Shown piece after piece: positions 6,743 to 14,101 of a stretch of DNA of 17,350 bases (positions are counted from its first letter, which is position 1; each line of letters starts with the position of its first letter). Location: assembly GCA_043778205.1 (NCBI GenBank), contig JAYWGO010000098.1, positions 1-17,350 on the forward strand, read 5' to 3'. Below the pieces are notes generated by a model. It did not search any database. It was not told the DNA's origin and worked only from the letters and a program-made list of their open reading frames with translations. The position numbers and the translations under genes were made by a program. The stretch is from JAAFIP01 sp043778205. GTDB lineage: Bacteria; Pseudomonadota; Gammaproteobacteria; Burkholderiales; Burkholderiaceae_C.

Positions 6743-7308
6743 ACACCATCAAATTATGGTGGGCGGGTTTAGGTGCACGTGACCAGCGCATGCTGGGCGT
6801 GGCTGTTATGGTGGTGGCCTTGGCGCTGCTATGGTTTGTTGCTGTAGCCCCTGCGCTGCGTACCTTGCGCAGCGCTACTGCACAACAAGCCGCGGCCGAC
6901 AGCCAGTTGCAAAGCATGCGCGCACAGGCCGAGCAAGCTACCGCTCTGCGGGCACAGCGCCCTTTAAGCTACGACGAAGCCCTGCGCAACCTAGAAAGCT
7001 CCGTCAAACAAACCTTGGGTGCTGGTGCTACGCTGTCCGTCAACGACACGCGGGCCAGCCTTACTTTGAAAAATACCAGTGCTGATGCCCTGGCCCTGTG
7101 GCTAGGCCAAGCCCGTATAAACGCCCGCGTGGTGCCCAGCGAGGCGCGCTTGCAGCGCAGCGCGGCACCTGCAGCACCTGCAGCAACAGGGGGGGGGACT
7201 GGTACTGCAGTTGGCGTGGCTGCCACAGCAGCTGCTGGCACTGCCAGCGCTGCAACAACTACGGTGAGCTGGGACGGTACCTTGGTGCTGACCTTGCCGC
7301 CGCGCTAA
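6739..7308 (+). CDS. gspM: T2SS inner-membrane platform protein GspM
   Basis: GspM is a bitopic inner-membrane protein that stabilises GspL in the T2SS platform. The 189 residues begin with the typical short cytosolic WWAGLGARDQRML segment. One membrane helix follows (about 18-38), then a helical stretch (TAQQAAADSQLQSMRAQAEQ) and the ferredoxin-like domain (VKQTLGAGATLSVNDTRASL to ARVVPSEARLQR). The C-terminal strand is WDGTLVLTLPPR. An Ala/Gly/Thr-rich linker at 142-177 interrupts the domain and contains a G9 homopolymer at codons 151-153. Slippage there would change the tail of this protein. The start shares ATGA with the gspL stop. Confidence 0.9.
   Translation: MNTIKLWWAGLGARDQRMLGVAVMVVALALLWFVAVAPALRTLRSATAQQAAADSQLQSMRAQAEQATALRAQRPLSYDEALRNLESSVKQTLGAGATLSVNDTRASLTLKNTSADALALWLGQARINARVVPSEARLQRSAAPAAPAATGGGTGTAVGVAATAAAGTASAATTTVSWDGTLVLTLPPR
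7189..7197 (+). repeat. G9 homopolymer inside gspM, possible slippage site
   Basis: Nine consecutive G bases follow two copies of cacctgcag (7166-7183). In the given length gspM reads GGG GGG GGG and continues to its stop at 7308. One extra G would move the ribosome into the frame that is open through the rest of gspM, the gap and all of gspN, giving a predicted 491-residue GspM-GspN fusion. One G fewer leads to a TGA near 7265 after about 22 altered residues. The tract and frames are seen directly; phase variation is inferred. Confidence 0.6.
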
Positions 7309-7355
7309 ACCTCAGCCCACTGCACTTAAATACCTCGCTAGCGCACTTCCTTAAC

Positions 7356-8213
7356 ATGCCCCGCAGTTTCAACCGCACCCCCTCTAGCACTCCCTCGAGC
7401 AGCCGCCGTGCGGGTGGGTTGTCCCGCGCCCGCGCGCAGCCTGGCAGCGCCAGCTTTAAGCGCTGGGCCGTGCTGGGCGCGCTGCTGGGCGCTAGCGGTG
7501 CGTTGGTCTGCTTTGCGCCTGCTGCGTGGCTGGCCACAGGGGTGGCCAGCGCCAGCCGGGGCCATGTGCTGCTGGCCGACGCGCGCGGCACGGTCTGGCA
7601 AGGCTCAGCCCAACTGGTGCTCACCGGTGGCGCGCAGTCGAATGACGCTACCGCGCTGCCCCAGCGCCTGCAGTGGCAGCTGCGGCCCACCCTGGCGGGC
7701 CTGCGCGGCCACGTACTGCCCGAGTGCTGCAGCAAGCAGCCCGCCCTGATGGCTGTTCAAGCCCAGTGGGGCGGTGCCACACTGCGGGTTAGCGATTTTC
7801 AAATGAACCTGCCCGCCCAGCTGCTCTCAGGCCTGGGCACCCCGTGGAACACGCTCAGCCCCCAAGGCCAGTTGGCCTTGGCAAGCCCCAGTTTCAGCGT
7901 GGACTACCGCCAAGGCCGCGCCGTCTTTGACGGCAGTGCTACGCTGGACATGCTAGATATTTCGTCCCGCTTGTCTACCTTGCGGCCCTTGGGGGACTAC
8001 CGCCTAAGTTTGACTGGCGGGGCCGCACCCACAATGCAGTTGCAAACGCTACAAGGGGCATTGCAGTTGTCCGGTTCGGGCCAGTGGGTAGGCTCACGCA
8101 TGCGTTTTTCGGGCGAGGCCAGTGCCGCGCCTGAACGCGAGGCCGCGCTGACCAATTTACTTAATATCATTGGCCGCCGCCAGGGTGCCAAATCGCTAAT
8201 TTCAGTAGGGTAA
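7356..8213 (+). CDS. gspN: T2SS protein GspN
   Basis: GspN is an accessory inner-membrane T2SS component present only in some systems; its exact role is unsettled. I choose ATG 7356, 47 bases after gspM, giving 285 residues. The frame is open back to 7098, but that would overlap gspM by over 200 bases. A Ser/Arg-rich basic N-terminus is followed by one membrane helix (about 36-62, WAVLGALLGASGALVCFAP). The periplasmic beta-rich domain includes RGHVLLADARGTVWQGSAQL, LQWQLRPTLAGL and VDYRQGRAVFDGSATLDMLD, the usual GspN pattern. A CC pair (PECCSKQP) sits in the middle. The stop is two bases before the gspD start. Confidence 0.87.
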   Translation: MPRSFNRTPSSTPSSSRRAGGLSRARAQPGSASFKRWAVLGALLGASGALVCFAPAAWLATGVASASRGHVLLADARGTVWQGSAQLVLTGGAQSNDATALPQRLQWQLRPTLAGLRGHVLPECCSKQPALMAVQAQWGGATLRVSDFQMNLPAQLLSGLGTPWNTLSPQGQLALASPSFSVDYRQGRAVFDGSATLDMLDISSRLSTLRPLGDYRLSLTGGAAPTMQLQTLQGALQLSGSGQWVGSRMRFSGEASAAPEREAALTNLLNIIGRRQGAKSLISVG

Positions 8214-8215
8214 CT

Positions 8216-10435
8216 ATGAAAAAACCACACCACAGCCAATGGCAGCGTACTACTATTTTTATAGCTGTCTGTGCAGCATTTTCTTGGGCCCCAGCCGTAT
8301 TTGGCTTAAAAATTGCAGGACAAGCCTATGCCCAAACGCCACCGGCTACCGCACCTGCCACTAGTGCATCGGCCCCCGCTGCCAGCAGCGTCAACCGCAG
8401 TGCAGAAGGCGTAACGCTGAACTTTGTGAACGCCGAAATTGCCGAAGTAGCCCGCACCATGGGGGTCATGACCAACCGCTCGATTGTGGTTGACCCGCGT
8501 GTCAAAGGCACCATGAATTTGAGCAGCGACAAGCCGCTGTCCACAGCTGCCGCCTACAACCAATTTTTGACGGCCTTGCGCCTGCAGGGCTTCAGCGTGG
8601 TCGAGTCAGCGGGTATTTCCAAGGTGTTGCCCGAGGCCGAAGCCAAGCTGCAAGGCGGTGCGGTCAGCACCAGCGAGGCCAAGGTCAGTGGCAACCAAAT
8701 CGTGACGCAAATTTTCCGTTTAAATTACGAAACCGCGAACAATTTGGTGCCTATACTGCGCCCGCTGATCAGCCCGAACAACACCATCAACGTCAACCCC
8801 GGCAACAACTCTTTGGTGATTACGGACTACGCGGACAACCTGCAGCGCATGGCGCGCATCATCGCCGCGCTGGACATTTCTAACGCTTCTGACCTGGAAA
8901 TCATCACACTGCAGCACGCTTTGGCCTCAGAAATGGCCCCGCTGCTGGTCCGCTTGACTGAAGGCGGCTCAGGCCCTGCCGCTGGCCAGGGTGACGCATC
9001 GTTTAAAACCACTATTTTGCCGGAGTCCCGCAGCAACACCATCATTGTGCGCACCGCCAACCCCGCGCGCTTGGCCATGATCAAAGCTTTGGTGACCAAG
9101 CTAGACCAGCCCACTTCTGCGCGCGCCTCGGGCAATATTCATGTGGTGTACCTTAAAAACGCTGATGCCACCCGCGTGGCAACTACTTTGCGCGCGGCAC
9201 TGGCGGCCAATACGGCGGGGGCTTCTGCAGCGGGTGGGGGTGGTGCAGTGGCAGCGCCAGCAGCACCTGCAGCCGGTGCGCCCAGTGCAGCCACCGCGCC
9301 CACTGCACAAAATGCGCTGCCCTCTACCGGCGGTAACATCCAAGCTGACCCAGCGACCAACAGCCTGATCATCACTGCCAGCGAGCCGCAGTACCGCCAA
9401 ATTCGCGCCGTCATAGAGATGCTGGACACCCGCCGCGCGCAGGTGTTTGTGGAGAGTTTGATTGTGGAGGTCAGCGACACCAAGGCTGCTGAGTTCGGCA
9501 TTCAATGGCAAAACGTACTGGGCAATAAAGGTGATAAAAACATTGGCGTGATAGGTACCAACTTTGGCACGGCTGGCAATATTATTGGCCTTAACGTGGC
9601 GGGAGCCAGCGGCACCTCAGGCCTGGCCAGCGCAGCGGCATCCGTTGGCAAAGGGTTTAATTTTGGCTTGGCCCGCAATATCGGCGGCACCTACATACTG
9701 GGCATGCTGGCCAACTTTTTGCAAACCAGCGGCGACGGCAATGTGCTGTCTACCCCCAATCTACTTACGCTGGACAACGAAGAAGCCAAAATTGTGATTG
9801 GCCAAAACGTGCCTTTTGTGACCGGCCAATTTACCAATACCGGCGGCGGCGGTGGCGGCACAGTCAACCCGTTTCAAACGGTCGAGCGTAAAGACGTGGG
9901 CATTACGCTGCGGGTGAAGCCGCAAATCAGCGAAAACGGCACCATCAAAATGCAGATTTTCCAAGAAGTGTCCAGTGTGGATTCCGCCACCAAAGGCGAC
10001 CCTAGCGGCCCCACCACCAATAAGCGCTCCATTGAGTCCAGCGTGCTGGTAGAAGACGGCGGCATTGTGGTCATTGGCGGCCTGCTGCAAGACGACTTTA
10101 GCAATGGCCAAACCAAAGTGCCTGGGCTGGGCGACATTCCCTTCTTTGGCAGTCTGTTTAAGAGCGAAACGCGCAGCCGCAAAAAAACCAACCTGATGGT
10201 TTTCATACGACCGGTAGTGGTGCGCGATGCGCAAAGCACCGAGGCAATTTCGCTAGACCGTTACGATATTATCCGCAGCATGCAAAAAGACACGCAGCCC
10301 ACACCTAGCTACGCATTGCCTATTAACGAGGCTCCAGTGCTGCCGCCCCAAGCACCTTTACGGCCTGCCAGCGGCCCGCAAAAGCCTGTGCCTGCGCCTT
10401 TAGGGGCCCCTGCTATCGACAAGGTGATGCAGTGA
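8216..10435 (+). CDS. gspD: T2SS outer-membrane secretin GspD
   Basis: GspD forms the multimeric outer-membrane channel. The 739 residues begin with a signal peptide (MKKPHHSQ, hydrophobic core, probable cleavage after AYAQ or nearby). An N0 domain follows (about 66-110, VTLNFVNAEIAEVARTMG, VDPRVKGTMNLSS), then N1-N3 repeats (about 160-400). The secretin core opens with VFVESLIVEVSDTKAAEFG (about 408) and continues through NVPFVTGQFT and VERKDVGITLRVKPQISENG (about 558). It ends in the signature VLVEDGGIVVIGGLL...VPGLGDIPFFGSLF (about 608-650). An Ala/Gly/Pro-rich insert (about 336-372) lies in the N3 region. A Pro-rich tail of about 70 residues after VVVRDA could be a pilotin-binding or disordered end. 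The start is supported by a purine-rich site (gtaggg) just upstream. It shares GTGA with gspE. Confidence 0.96.
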   Translation: MKKPHHSQWQRTTIFIAVCAAFSWAPAVFGLKIAGQAYAQTPPATAPATSASAPAASSVNRSAEGVTLNFVNAEIAEVARTMGVMTNRSIVVDPRVKGTMNLSSDKPLSTAAAYNQFLTALRLQGFSVVESAGISKVLPEAEAKLQGGAVSTSEAKVSGNQIVTQIFRLNYETANNLVPILRPLISPNNTINVNPGNNSLVITDYADNLQRMARIIAALDISNASDLEIITLQHALASEMAPLLVRLTEGGSGPAAGQGDASFKTTILPESRSNTIIVRTANPARLAMIKALVTKLDQPTSARASGNIHVVYLKNADATRVATTLRAALAANTAGASAAGGGGAVAAPAAPAAGAPSAATAPTAQNALPSTGGNIQADPATNSLIITASEPQYRQIRAVIEMLDTRRAQVFVESLIVEVSDTKAAEFGIQWQNVLGNKGDKNIGVIGTNFGTAGNIIGLNVAGASGTSGLASAAASVGKGFNFGLARNIGGTYILGMLANFLQTSGDGNVLSTPNLLTLDNEEAKIVIGQNVPFVTGQFTNTGGGGGGTVNPFQTVERKDVGITLRVKPQISENGTIKMQIFQEVSSVDSATKGDPSGPTTNKRSIESSVLVEDGGIVVIGGLLQDDFSNGQTKVPGLGDIPFFGSLFKSETRSRKKTNLMVFIRPVVVRDAQSTEAISLDRYDIIRSMQKDTQPTPSYALPINEAPVLPPQAPLRPASGPQKPVPAPLGAPAIDKVMQ

Positions 10436-11829
10436 GGTATCCACTACCCTATGCCTTTGCCCGCACGCAGCAGGTGCTGCTGCAAGAAGATGCTGGCGAC
10501 CTCACCCTGTGGCTGCACCCCGGATCACCGCGCAGTGCAGTGGCCGAGGTGCTGCGTAAATACAGCGCTACAGCCCCTATAGCTGTCGAATCTATAGCCC
10601 AAGATGCACTGGCGCAGCGCACCAGCGCGGCCTACGCCCAAGGTGAATCGAGCGCCGCCACGGTGGTCAGCGAGGTGCAAACCGACGCTGACCTGTCGCG
10701 CATGATGCAAGAGCTGCCAGCAGTAGAAGACCTGCTGGAAACCTCGGACGACGCGCCGATTATCCGCATGCTCAATGCGCTGCTGACCCAAGCCGCGCGC
10801 GACGGTGCCAGTGACATTCACATAGAGCCTTACGAGCGCCACAGCGCGGTGCGTTTTAGGGTGGACGGCTCGCTGCGCGAGGTGGTGCAGCCTAACCGCG
10901 CACTGCACGCCGCGCTGATCTCGCGCCTGAAAATTATGGCTGAGCTGGACATATCGGAAAAGCGCTTGCCGCAAGACGGCCGCATCAGCCTGCGCATTGG
11001 CACCCGCGCCGTAGACGTGCGCGTGAGCACCCTGCCCAGTGCGCATGGCGAGCGCGCGGTTTTGCGTTTGCTAGACAAAACCAGCAACAAACTCACGCTA
11101 GAAGCCGTGGGCATGCAAGGCCCGGTGCTGGCGCAGTTTGAACAGCTGATTGGCCAGCCGCACGGCATTATTTTGGTCACGGGGCCAACCGGCTCTGGCA
11201 AGACCACCACGCTGTACGCATCGCTGGGCAAAATCGATGCCACGCAAACCAATATCATGACGGTAGAAGACCCGATTGAGTACGAGCTGTCTGGCGTAGG
11301 CCAAACCCAGGTGAACGCCAAAATCGACCTGACCTTTGCCAAAGCCCTGCGCGCTATTTTGCGGCAAGACCCGGATGTGATCATGATCGGCGAGATCCGC
11401 GATTTTGAAACTGCGCAAATTGCCATTCAGGCCTCACTCACCGGCCACCTTGTGCTGGCCACTTTGCACACCAACGATGCTGCCAGTGCCGTGACGCGTT
11501 TAACCGACATGGGCGTAGAGCCTTTCTTGCTCAGCTCGTCATTGCTTGGTGTGCTGGCCCAGCGCCTGGTGCGCAAGCTGTGCAAACACTGCGCTGGTGC
11601 AGGCTGCAGCCACTGCAACAGCACAGGCTACCAAGGCCGCACCGGCGTGTTTGAGCTGCTCAGCAGCAACGACCAGATCCGCGCCATGGTGCACAACAAA
11701 GCTTCAGAGGCCGACATCCGCACCACCGCCATTGCCGCAGGCATGACCTTGATGCGTAACGACGGCGAGCGTTTGATTGCCCAGGGCATTACTACCCGCG
11801 AAGAGGTGGTGCGCGTGACGCGCGACTAA
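10432..11829 (+). CDS. gspE: T2SS assembly ATPase GspE
   Basis: GspE is the cytosolic hexameric ATPase that powers pseudopilus assembly, bound to GspL. The start is GTG 10432, overlapping the gspD stop (GTGA), for 465 residues. Seen in order: a reduced N1E-like region; SDIHIEP at about 126-132; Walker A GPTGSGKT at 251-258 (K257); the Walker B/Asp-Glu segment DPDVIMIGEIRD at 313-324 (E321); the His box TLHTN at 344-348; and a CxxC-x4-CxxC motif at C384, C387, C392 and C395. The zinc motif is much shorter between its cysteine pairs than in enterobacterial GspE, where I recall roughly 30 residues. The last T2SS partner, gspF, is not next but lies 3.2 kb downstream beyond the inserted cassette. 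Confidence 0.96.
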   Translation: MRYPLPYAFARTQQVLLQEDAGDLTLWLHPGSPRSAVAEVLRKYSATAPIAVESIAQDALAQRTSAAYAQGESSAATVVSEVQTDADLSRMMQELPAVEDLLETSDDAPIIRMLNALLTQAARDGASDIHIEPYERHSAVRFRVDGSLREVVQPNRALHAALISRLKIMAELDISEKRLPQDGRISLRIGTRAVDVRVSTLPSAHGERAVLRLLDKTSNKLTLEAVGMQGPVLAQFEQLIGQPHGIILVTGPTGSGKTTTLYASLGKIDATQTNIMTVEDPIEYELSGVGQTQVNAKIDLTFAKALRAILRQDPDVIMIGEIRDFETAQIAIQASLTGHLVLATLHTNDAASAVTRLTDMGVEPFLLSSSLLGVLAQRLVRKLCKHCAGAGCSHCNSTGYQGRTGVFELLSSNDQIRAMVHNKASEADIRTTAIAAGMTLMRNDGERLIAQGITTREEVVRVTRD

Positions 11830-11876
11830 ACTGCGACGCGCAACTAGTCCCTCACTGATGTGCGAATCGACCGAGG

Positions 11877-12488
11877 CTAAGCCATTTCAAGCGCGCTCGA
11901 AGACAGCGCATGCAAAATACTTTCATAATCCTCCATAATCGTAAGGTATTTAGCCGCGTTACGTGTGGAAAGAGACGGACGAAATAAAAAACCTTTGTCT
12001 GCTGCGCGCAGCATGGATAAGTCATTGAAGGCATCGCCTATGGCCAAAGTCTGCTCTCCTTGGGACTTGAAATGCTCAACGACTTCATGTTTGCCAAATT
12101 TCCTGCTGTAGTGCGCATTAGAAACATAACCGTGACTATCGCACTCAAATTTATGGCATTGCAACTCGGGCGAGTCCAGTTGTAACCAAAGAGGTTCCAC
12201 CATCTGCTGGAACGCATCAGAGACAAGAACTACCCTCCAATGCAGTGCCACCGCACGTAAAAATTGAACTGCTCCGGGTAATGGCTGAACTGTTGATACC
12301 AAGTTACGCACATCGCACAAGCGTAAACGATGTTGCCTGAGCAAACTTATACGCCGCTCCACTAATTTACCGTAATCGGGCTCTTCGCGCGTAGTAATAA
12401 GCAGTTCCTCAACGCCAGTCTGATGGGCGATGTGAGGCCACAGCTCTGGAATCAGAACACCTTCAAGATCTATACAAGCAACGGACAT
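11877..12488 (-). CDS. thrH: ThrH-like HAD phosphatase / homoserine phosphotransferase
   Basis: The 203 residues match the ThrH branch of the HAD superfamily, characterised in Pseudomonas as a phosphoserine phosphatase that can also move the phosphate to homoserine. HAD motif I is CIDLEGVLIPELW with nucleophile D7 and Glu9 in place of the second Asp, the ThrH hallmark. Motif II is VVLVSDAF (S90, D91), the lysine region is YSRKFGK (K130/K133), and motif III is GDAFNDLSML (D152, D156). ATG 12488 follows a good aaggag site that overlaps the end of the exporter gene, so it is last in a three-gene minus-strand operon. It converges on gspE with 47 bases between stops and no clear terminator. The substrate here is unproven; with a dioxygenase and exporter beside it, a hydroxylated or phosphorylated amino acid is plausible. 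The symbol names the nearest known homolog. Confidence 0.82.
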   Translation of the reverse strand: MSVACIDLEGVLIPELWPHIAHQTGVEELLITTREEPDYGKLVERRISLLRQHRLRLCDVRNLVSTVQPLPGAVQFLRAVALHWRVVLVSDAFQQMVEPLWLQLDSPELQCHKFECDSHGYVSNAHYSRKFGKHEVVEHFKSQGEQTLAIGDAFNDLSMLRAADKGFLFRPSLSTRNAAKYLTIMEDYESILHALSSSALEMA

Positions 12489-12499
12489 GATGCGCTCCT

Positions 12500-13111
12500 T
12501 TATTGGCTGGACAGTGCCAAAGAAAATCCTAAAAATGCTAGTACCACGCCAATGATGCGATTGACCAAAGTTTGATGATGGAGCACTTTGGTACGTAATG
12601 TCTCGTTAGAGAAAAACAGTGCGATTAAACTGAACCATACCCAATGCGCCAAGGACATGAACCCTCCATACCCTAACTGCACAGCCAGCGGTGTATCCGG
12701 ACTCACCACTTGGGTGTATACGCTAACCACAAACAAAGTGGTTTTAGGGTTCAGTGCATTGGTTAAAAAGCCCATTCGGAAAAGCTTCCACGAACTAAAT
12801 TGCCGCTCTGACGGCGTAGGTGAGGCCTTCACTGGGCGTGCAGTAAACGTGGTATACCCTAAGTACACCAAATAAACCACGCCTACCACCTTGACAATGG
12901 AAAATAGAAAAGGGGATTCTTTCAGCATAATGCCAACTCCTAGCATCGTGTAGAACACATGCAGCTGCACACCTGCTGCGATGCCCGCAGAGGCTATGAG
13001 TCCTGCATAGCGGCCATAAACTAGGCTGTTACGCGTAATCATCGCAAAATCTGCCCCCGGGCTCACTACCGCCAATACGGTAATAGCTGCTACTGTCATT
13101 AATTCAATCAT
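12500..13111 (-). CDS. LysE/RhtB-family amino-acid exporter
   Basis: The 203 residues have the size and about six hydrophobic helices of the LysE/RhtB (LysE superfamily) exporters, which move amino acids such as lysine, homoserine, threonine or leucine out of the cell. The conserved N-terminal motif is VSPGADFAMITRNSL (P18, G19, D21). GFLTNALNPKTTLF is the second family motif in the middle of the protein. The ATG at 13111 has a good ribosome-binding site (caggag, 8 bases upstream). It is the middle gene of the minus-strand cassette: 113 bases behind the dioxygenase and 11 bases before the phosphatase. Location next to an amino-acid-type dioxygenase suggests that it exports a hydroxylated amino acid or protects against build-up of one; this is inference. 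The exact substrate cannot be read from the sequence. Confidence 0.9.
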   Translation of the reverse strand: MIELMTVAAITVLAVVSPGADFAMITRNSLVYGRYAGLIASAGIAAGVQLHVFYTMLGVGIMLKESPFLFSIVKVVGVVYLVYLGYTTFTARPVKASPTPSERQFSSWKLFRMGFLTNALNPKTTLFVVSVYTQVVSPDTPLAVQLGYGGFMSLAHWVWFSLIALFFSNETLRTKVLHHQTLVNRIIGVVLAFLGFSLALSSQ

Positions 13112-13224
13112 TTTGGTATCTCCTGCTTGTTGTGATTTATGAAAATAAAATTCAATGAACTATGCGTACCGTTCAAGGCCAACCACCCCCCAGCGCAGCG
13201 GGGCTGGTGATTAGCCTGCGCGCA

Positions 13225-14010
13225 TCAGCTTTTCTTTTTGAAAGTCACCACCAATACGTCCCTTATTGCAGGGCGCTCCAAATCGAGTTGGACAATGGGT
13301 GTTACGCTATGGTGTGTTCGCTCGTCGTTAACAATCGCCATATCAAAGGGCTCTTGTAGCGTGAATTCGTCTATCTTGACCTTTTCACGGCTGTATATTT
13401 GGGTACTGCCGTTGACCATATTGCTACGCTTGACCATCGCCATGATGACGTAGTTAACGCCATCTTGATGCACGCCTTCAGGGGTAGGTTTACCTAAACT
13501 ATTGTCTTGGCTTTCAATTCTGAACTGGTGCGCTTCGATGTGCCATGATGAATAAGGCGACAGGCGTCCAAACAGCTCACAGCCTAGCGTAATGAATGCA
13601 CCCATCGTTGAACCTGCCAAAATATCAGCCTCAATTGGGTCGTAGTGCCGCGCAATACCTCCATTAAGTTCGTTGTAATTGAGGCTCTGGTAATGTGGCT
13701 GGTGTGCTTGTATATGAAAATTGCGGCTTGATGGCAGTGCACTTAAGGTCGCATGGCGGCGTTTACGGTATTTACCTCCATCGGCCATGTACTGGTCCAA
13801 ACTCAGGCGCGTCCAACTGGATTGGAATTGCTCTAAATCGTCAAGTGCTGCGGCTCTTACGCTGTGCAACAAGGCCCTCGTCTTTGCGGCGGGGAAAAAG
13901 CTAAAGTCTTTCAACGACAGGCGCTTGCATGCACGCTCAACTTCACTTTGATGTTCTGCGCCATCATTTTTGTGTGATTTTTCTGAAACTTCATCTAAAC
14001 TGGTCATCAT
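13225..14010 (-). CDS. 2-oxoglutarate/Fe(II)-dependent dioxygenase, amino-acid hydroxylase type
   Basis: The 261-residue protein resembles the 2OG-Fe dioxygenase family that includes L-isoleucine 4-hydroxylase from Bacillus thuringiensis and related enzymes acting on free aliphatic amino acids. The facial triad is seen as EGVHQDG (H181, D183) and a distal THHSV (H233 or H234). R250 in AIRDVLVVTF is the likely 2-oxoglutarate-binding arginine. Other family-like segments are GGKYRKRRHATL (about 78-89) and GGIARHYDPIEADIL. Such enzymes use O2 and 2-oxoglutarate and release succinate and CO2. Start choice: ATG 14010 sits 8 bases after AGGAG, while a GTG at 14019 overlaps that site and is less likely; ATG 14007 is also possible. 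It heads the cassette operon and diverges from the LysR gene. The substrate is unknown. G+C is near one half in lines I sampled, below the gsp genes. Confidence 0.8.
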   Translation of the reverse strand: MMTSLDEVSEKSHKNDGAEHQSEVERACKRLSLKDFSFFPAAKTRALLHSVRAAALDDLEQFQSSWTRLSLDQYMADGGKYRKRRHATLSALPSSRNFHIQAHQPHYQSLNYNELNGGIARHYDPIEADILAGSTMGAFITLGCELFGRLSPYSSWHIEAHQFRIESQDNSLGKPTPEGVHQDGVNYVIMAMVKRSNMVNGSTQIYSREKVKIDEFTLQEPFDMAIVNDERTHHSVTPIVQLDLERPAIRDVLVVTFKKKS

Positions 14011-14018
14011 AAATTTCA

Positions 14019-14023
14019 CTCCT
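14019..14023 (-). promoter_or_regulatory. Ribosome-binding site deciding the dioxygenase start
   Basis: AGGAG on the minus strand lies 8 bases before the ATG at 14010 and overlaps the GTG at 14019. It therefore favours ATG 14010 (or 14007) over the longer GTG-initiated form. Confidence 0.65.
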
Positions 14024-14101
14024 TGGTTTAGGCTAAGTAGCTAGCCAGGCTGAATTATTCCCAAGTAATAGCAATTTAAAAATCGATTTATACTCACGCC
14101 A
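14024..14101. promoter_or_regulatory. Divergent control region between dioxygenase operon and LysR gene
   Basis: This A/T-rich gap separates the LysR gene from the operon it probably controls, the classic arrangement for LysR-type regulators. An imperfect dyad, tattcccaagtaata (14056-14070), lies inside a longer aatt...aatt frame (14053-14076) and could be the regulator site. TATACT at 14089-14094 is a good -10 box for the LysR gene and would start its transcript within a few bases of the ATG at 14102, so that mRNA may be nearly leaderless. No convincing -35 box is seen. Binding is inferred. Confidence 0.4.

Noticed and set aside
7098..7355. Longer gspN starting at 7098 and longer gspJ starting at 3497
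   Set aside because: Both extensions lie inside the preceding gsp gene, and the internal ATGs at 7356 and 3641 give normal GspN and GspJ N-termini.
11830..11876. Bidirectional terminator between gspE and the ThrH-like gene
   Set aside because: No stem-loop with a T-run could be seen in either direction in these 47 bases.
13112..13224. GC-rich hairpin (around 13178-13206) between dioxygenase and exporter genes as a terminator
   Set aside because: The stem has a mismatch and no T-run on the minus strand. The exporter has a good ribosome-binding site and the same orientation, so I keep the genes as one probable operon.
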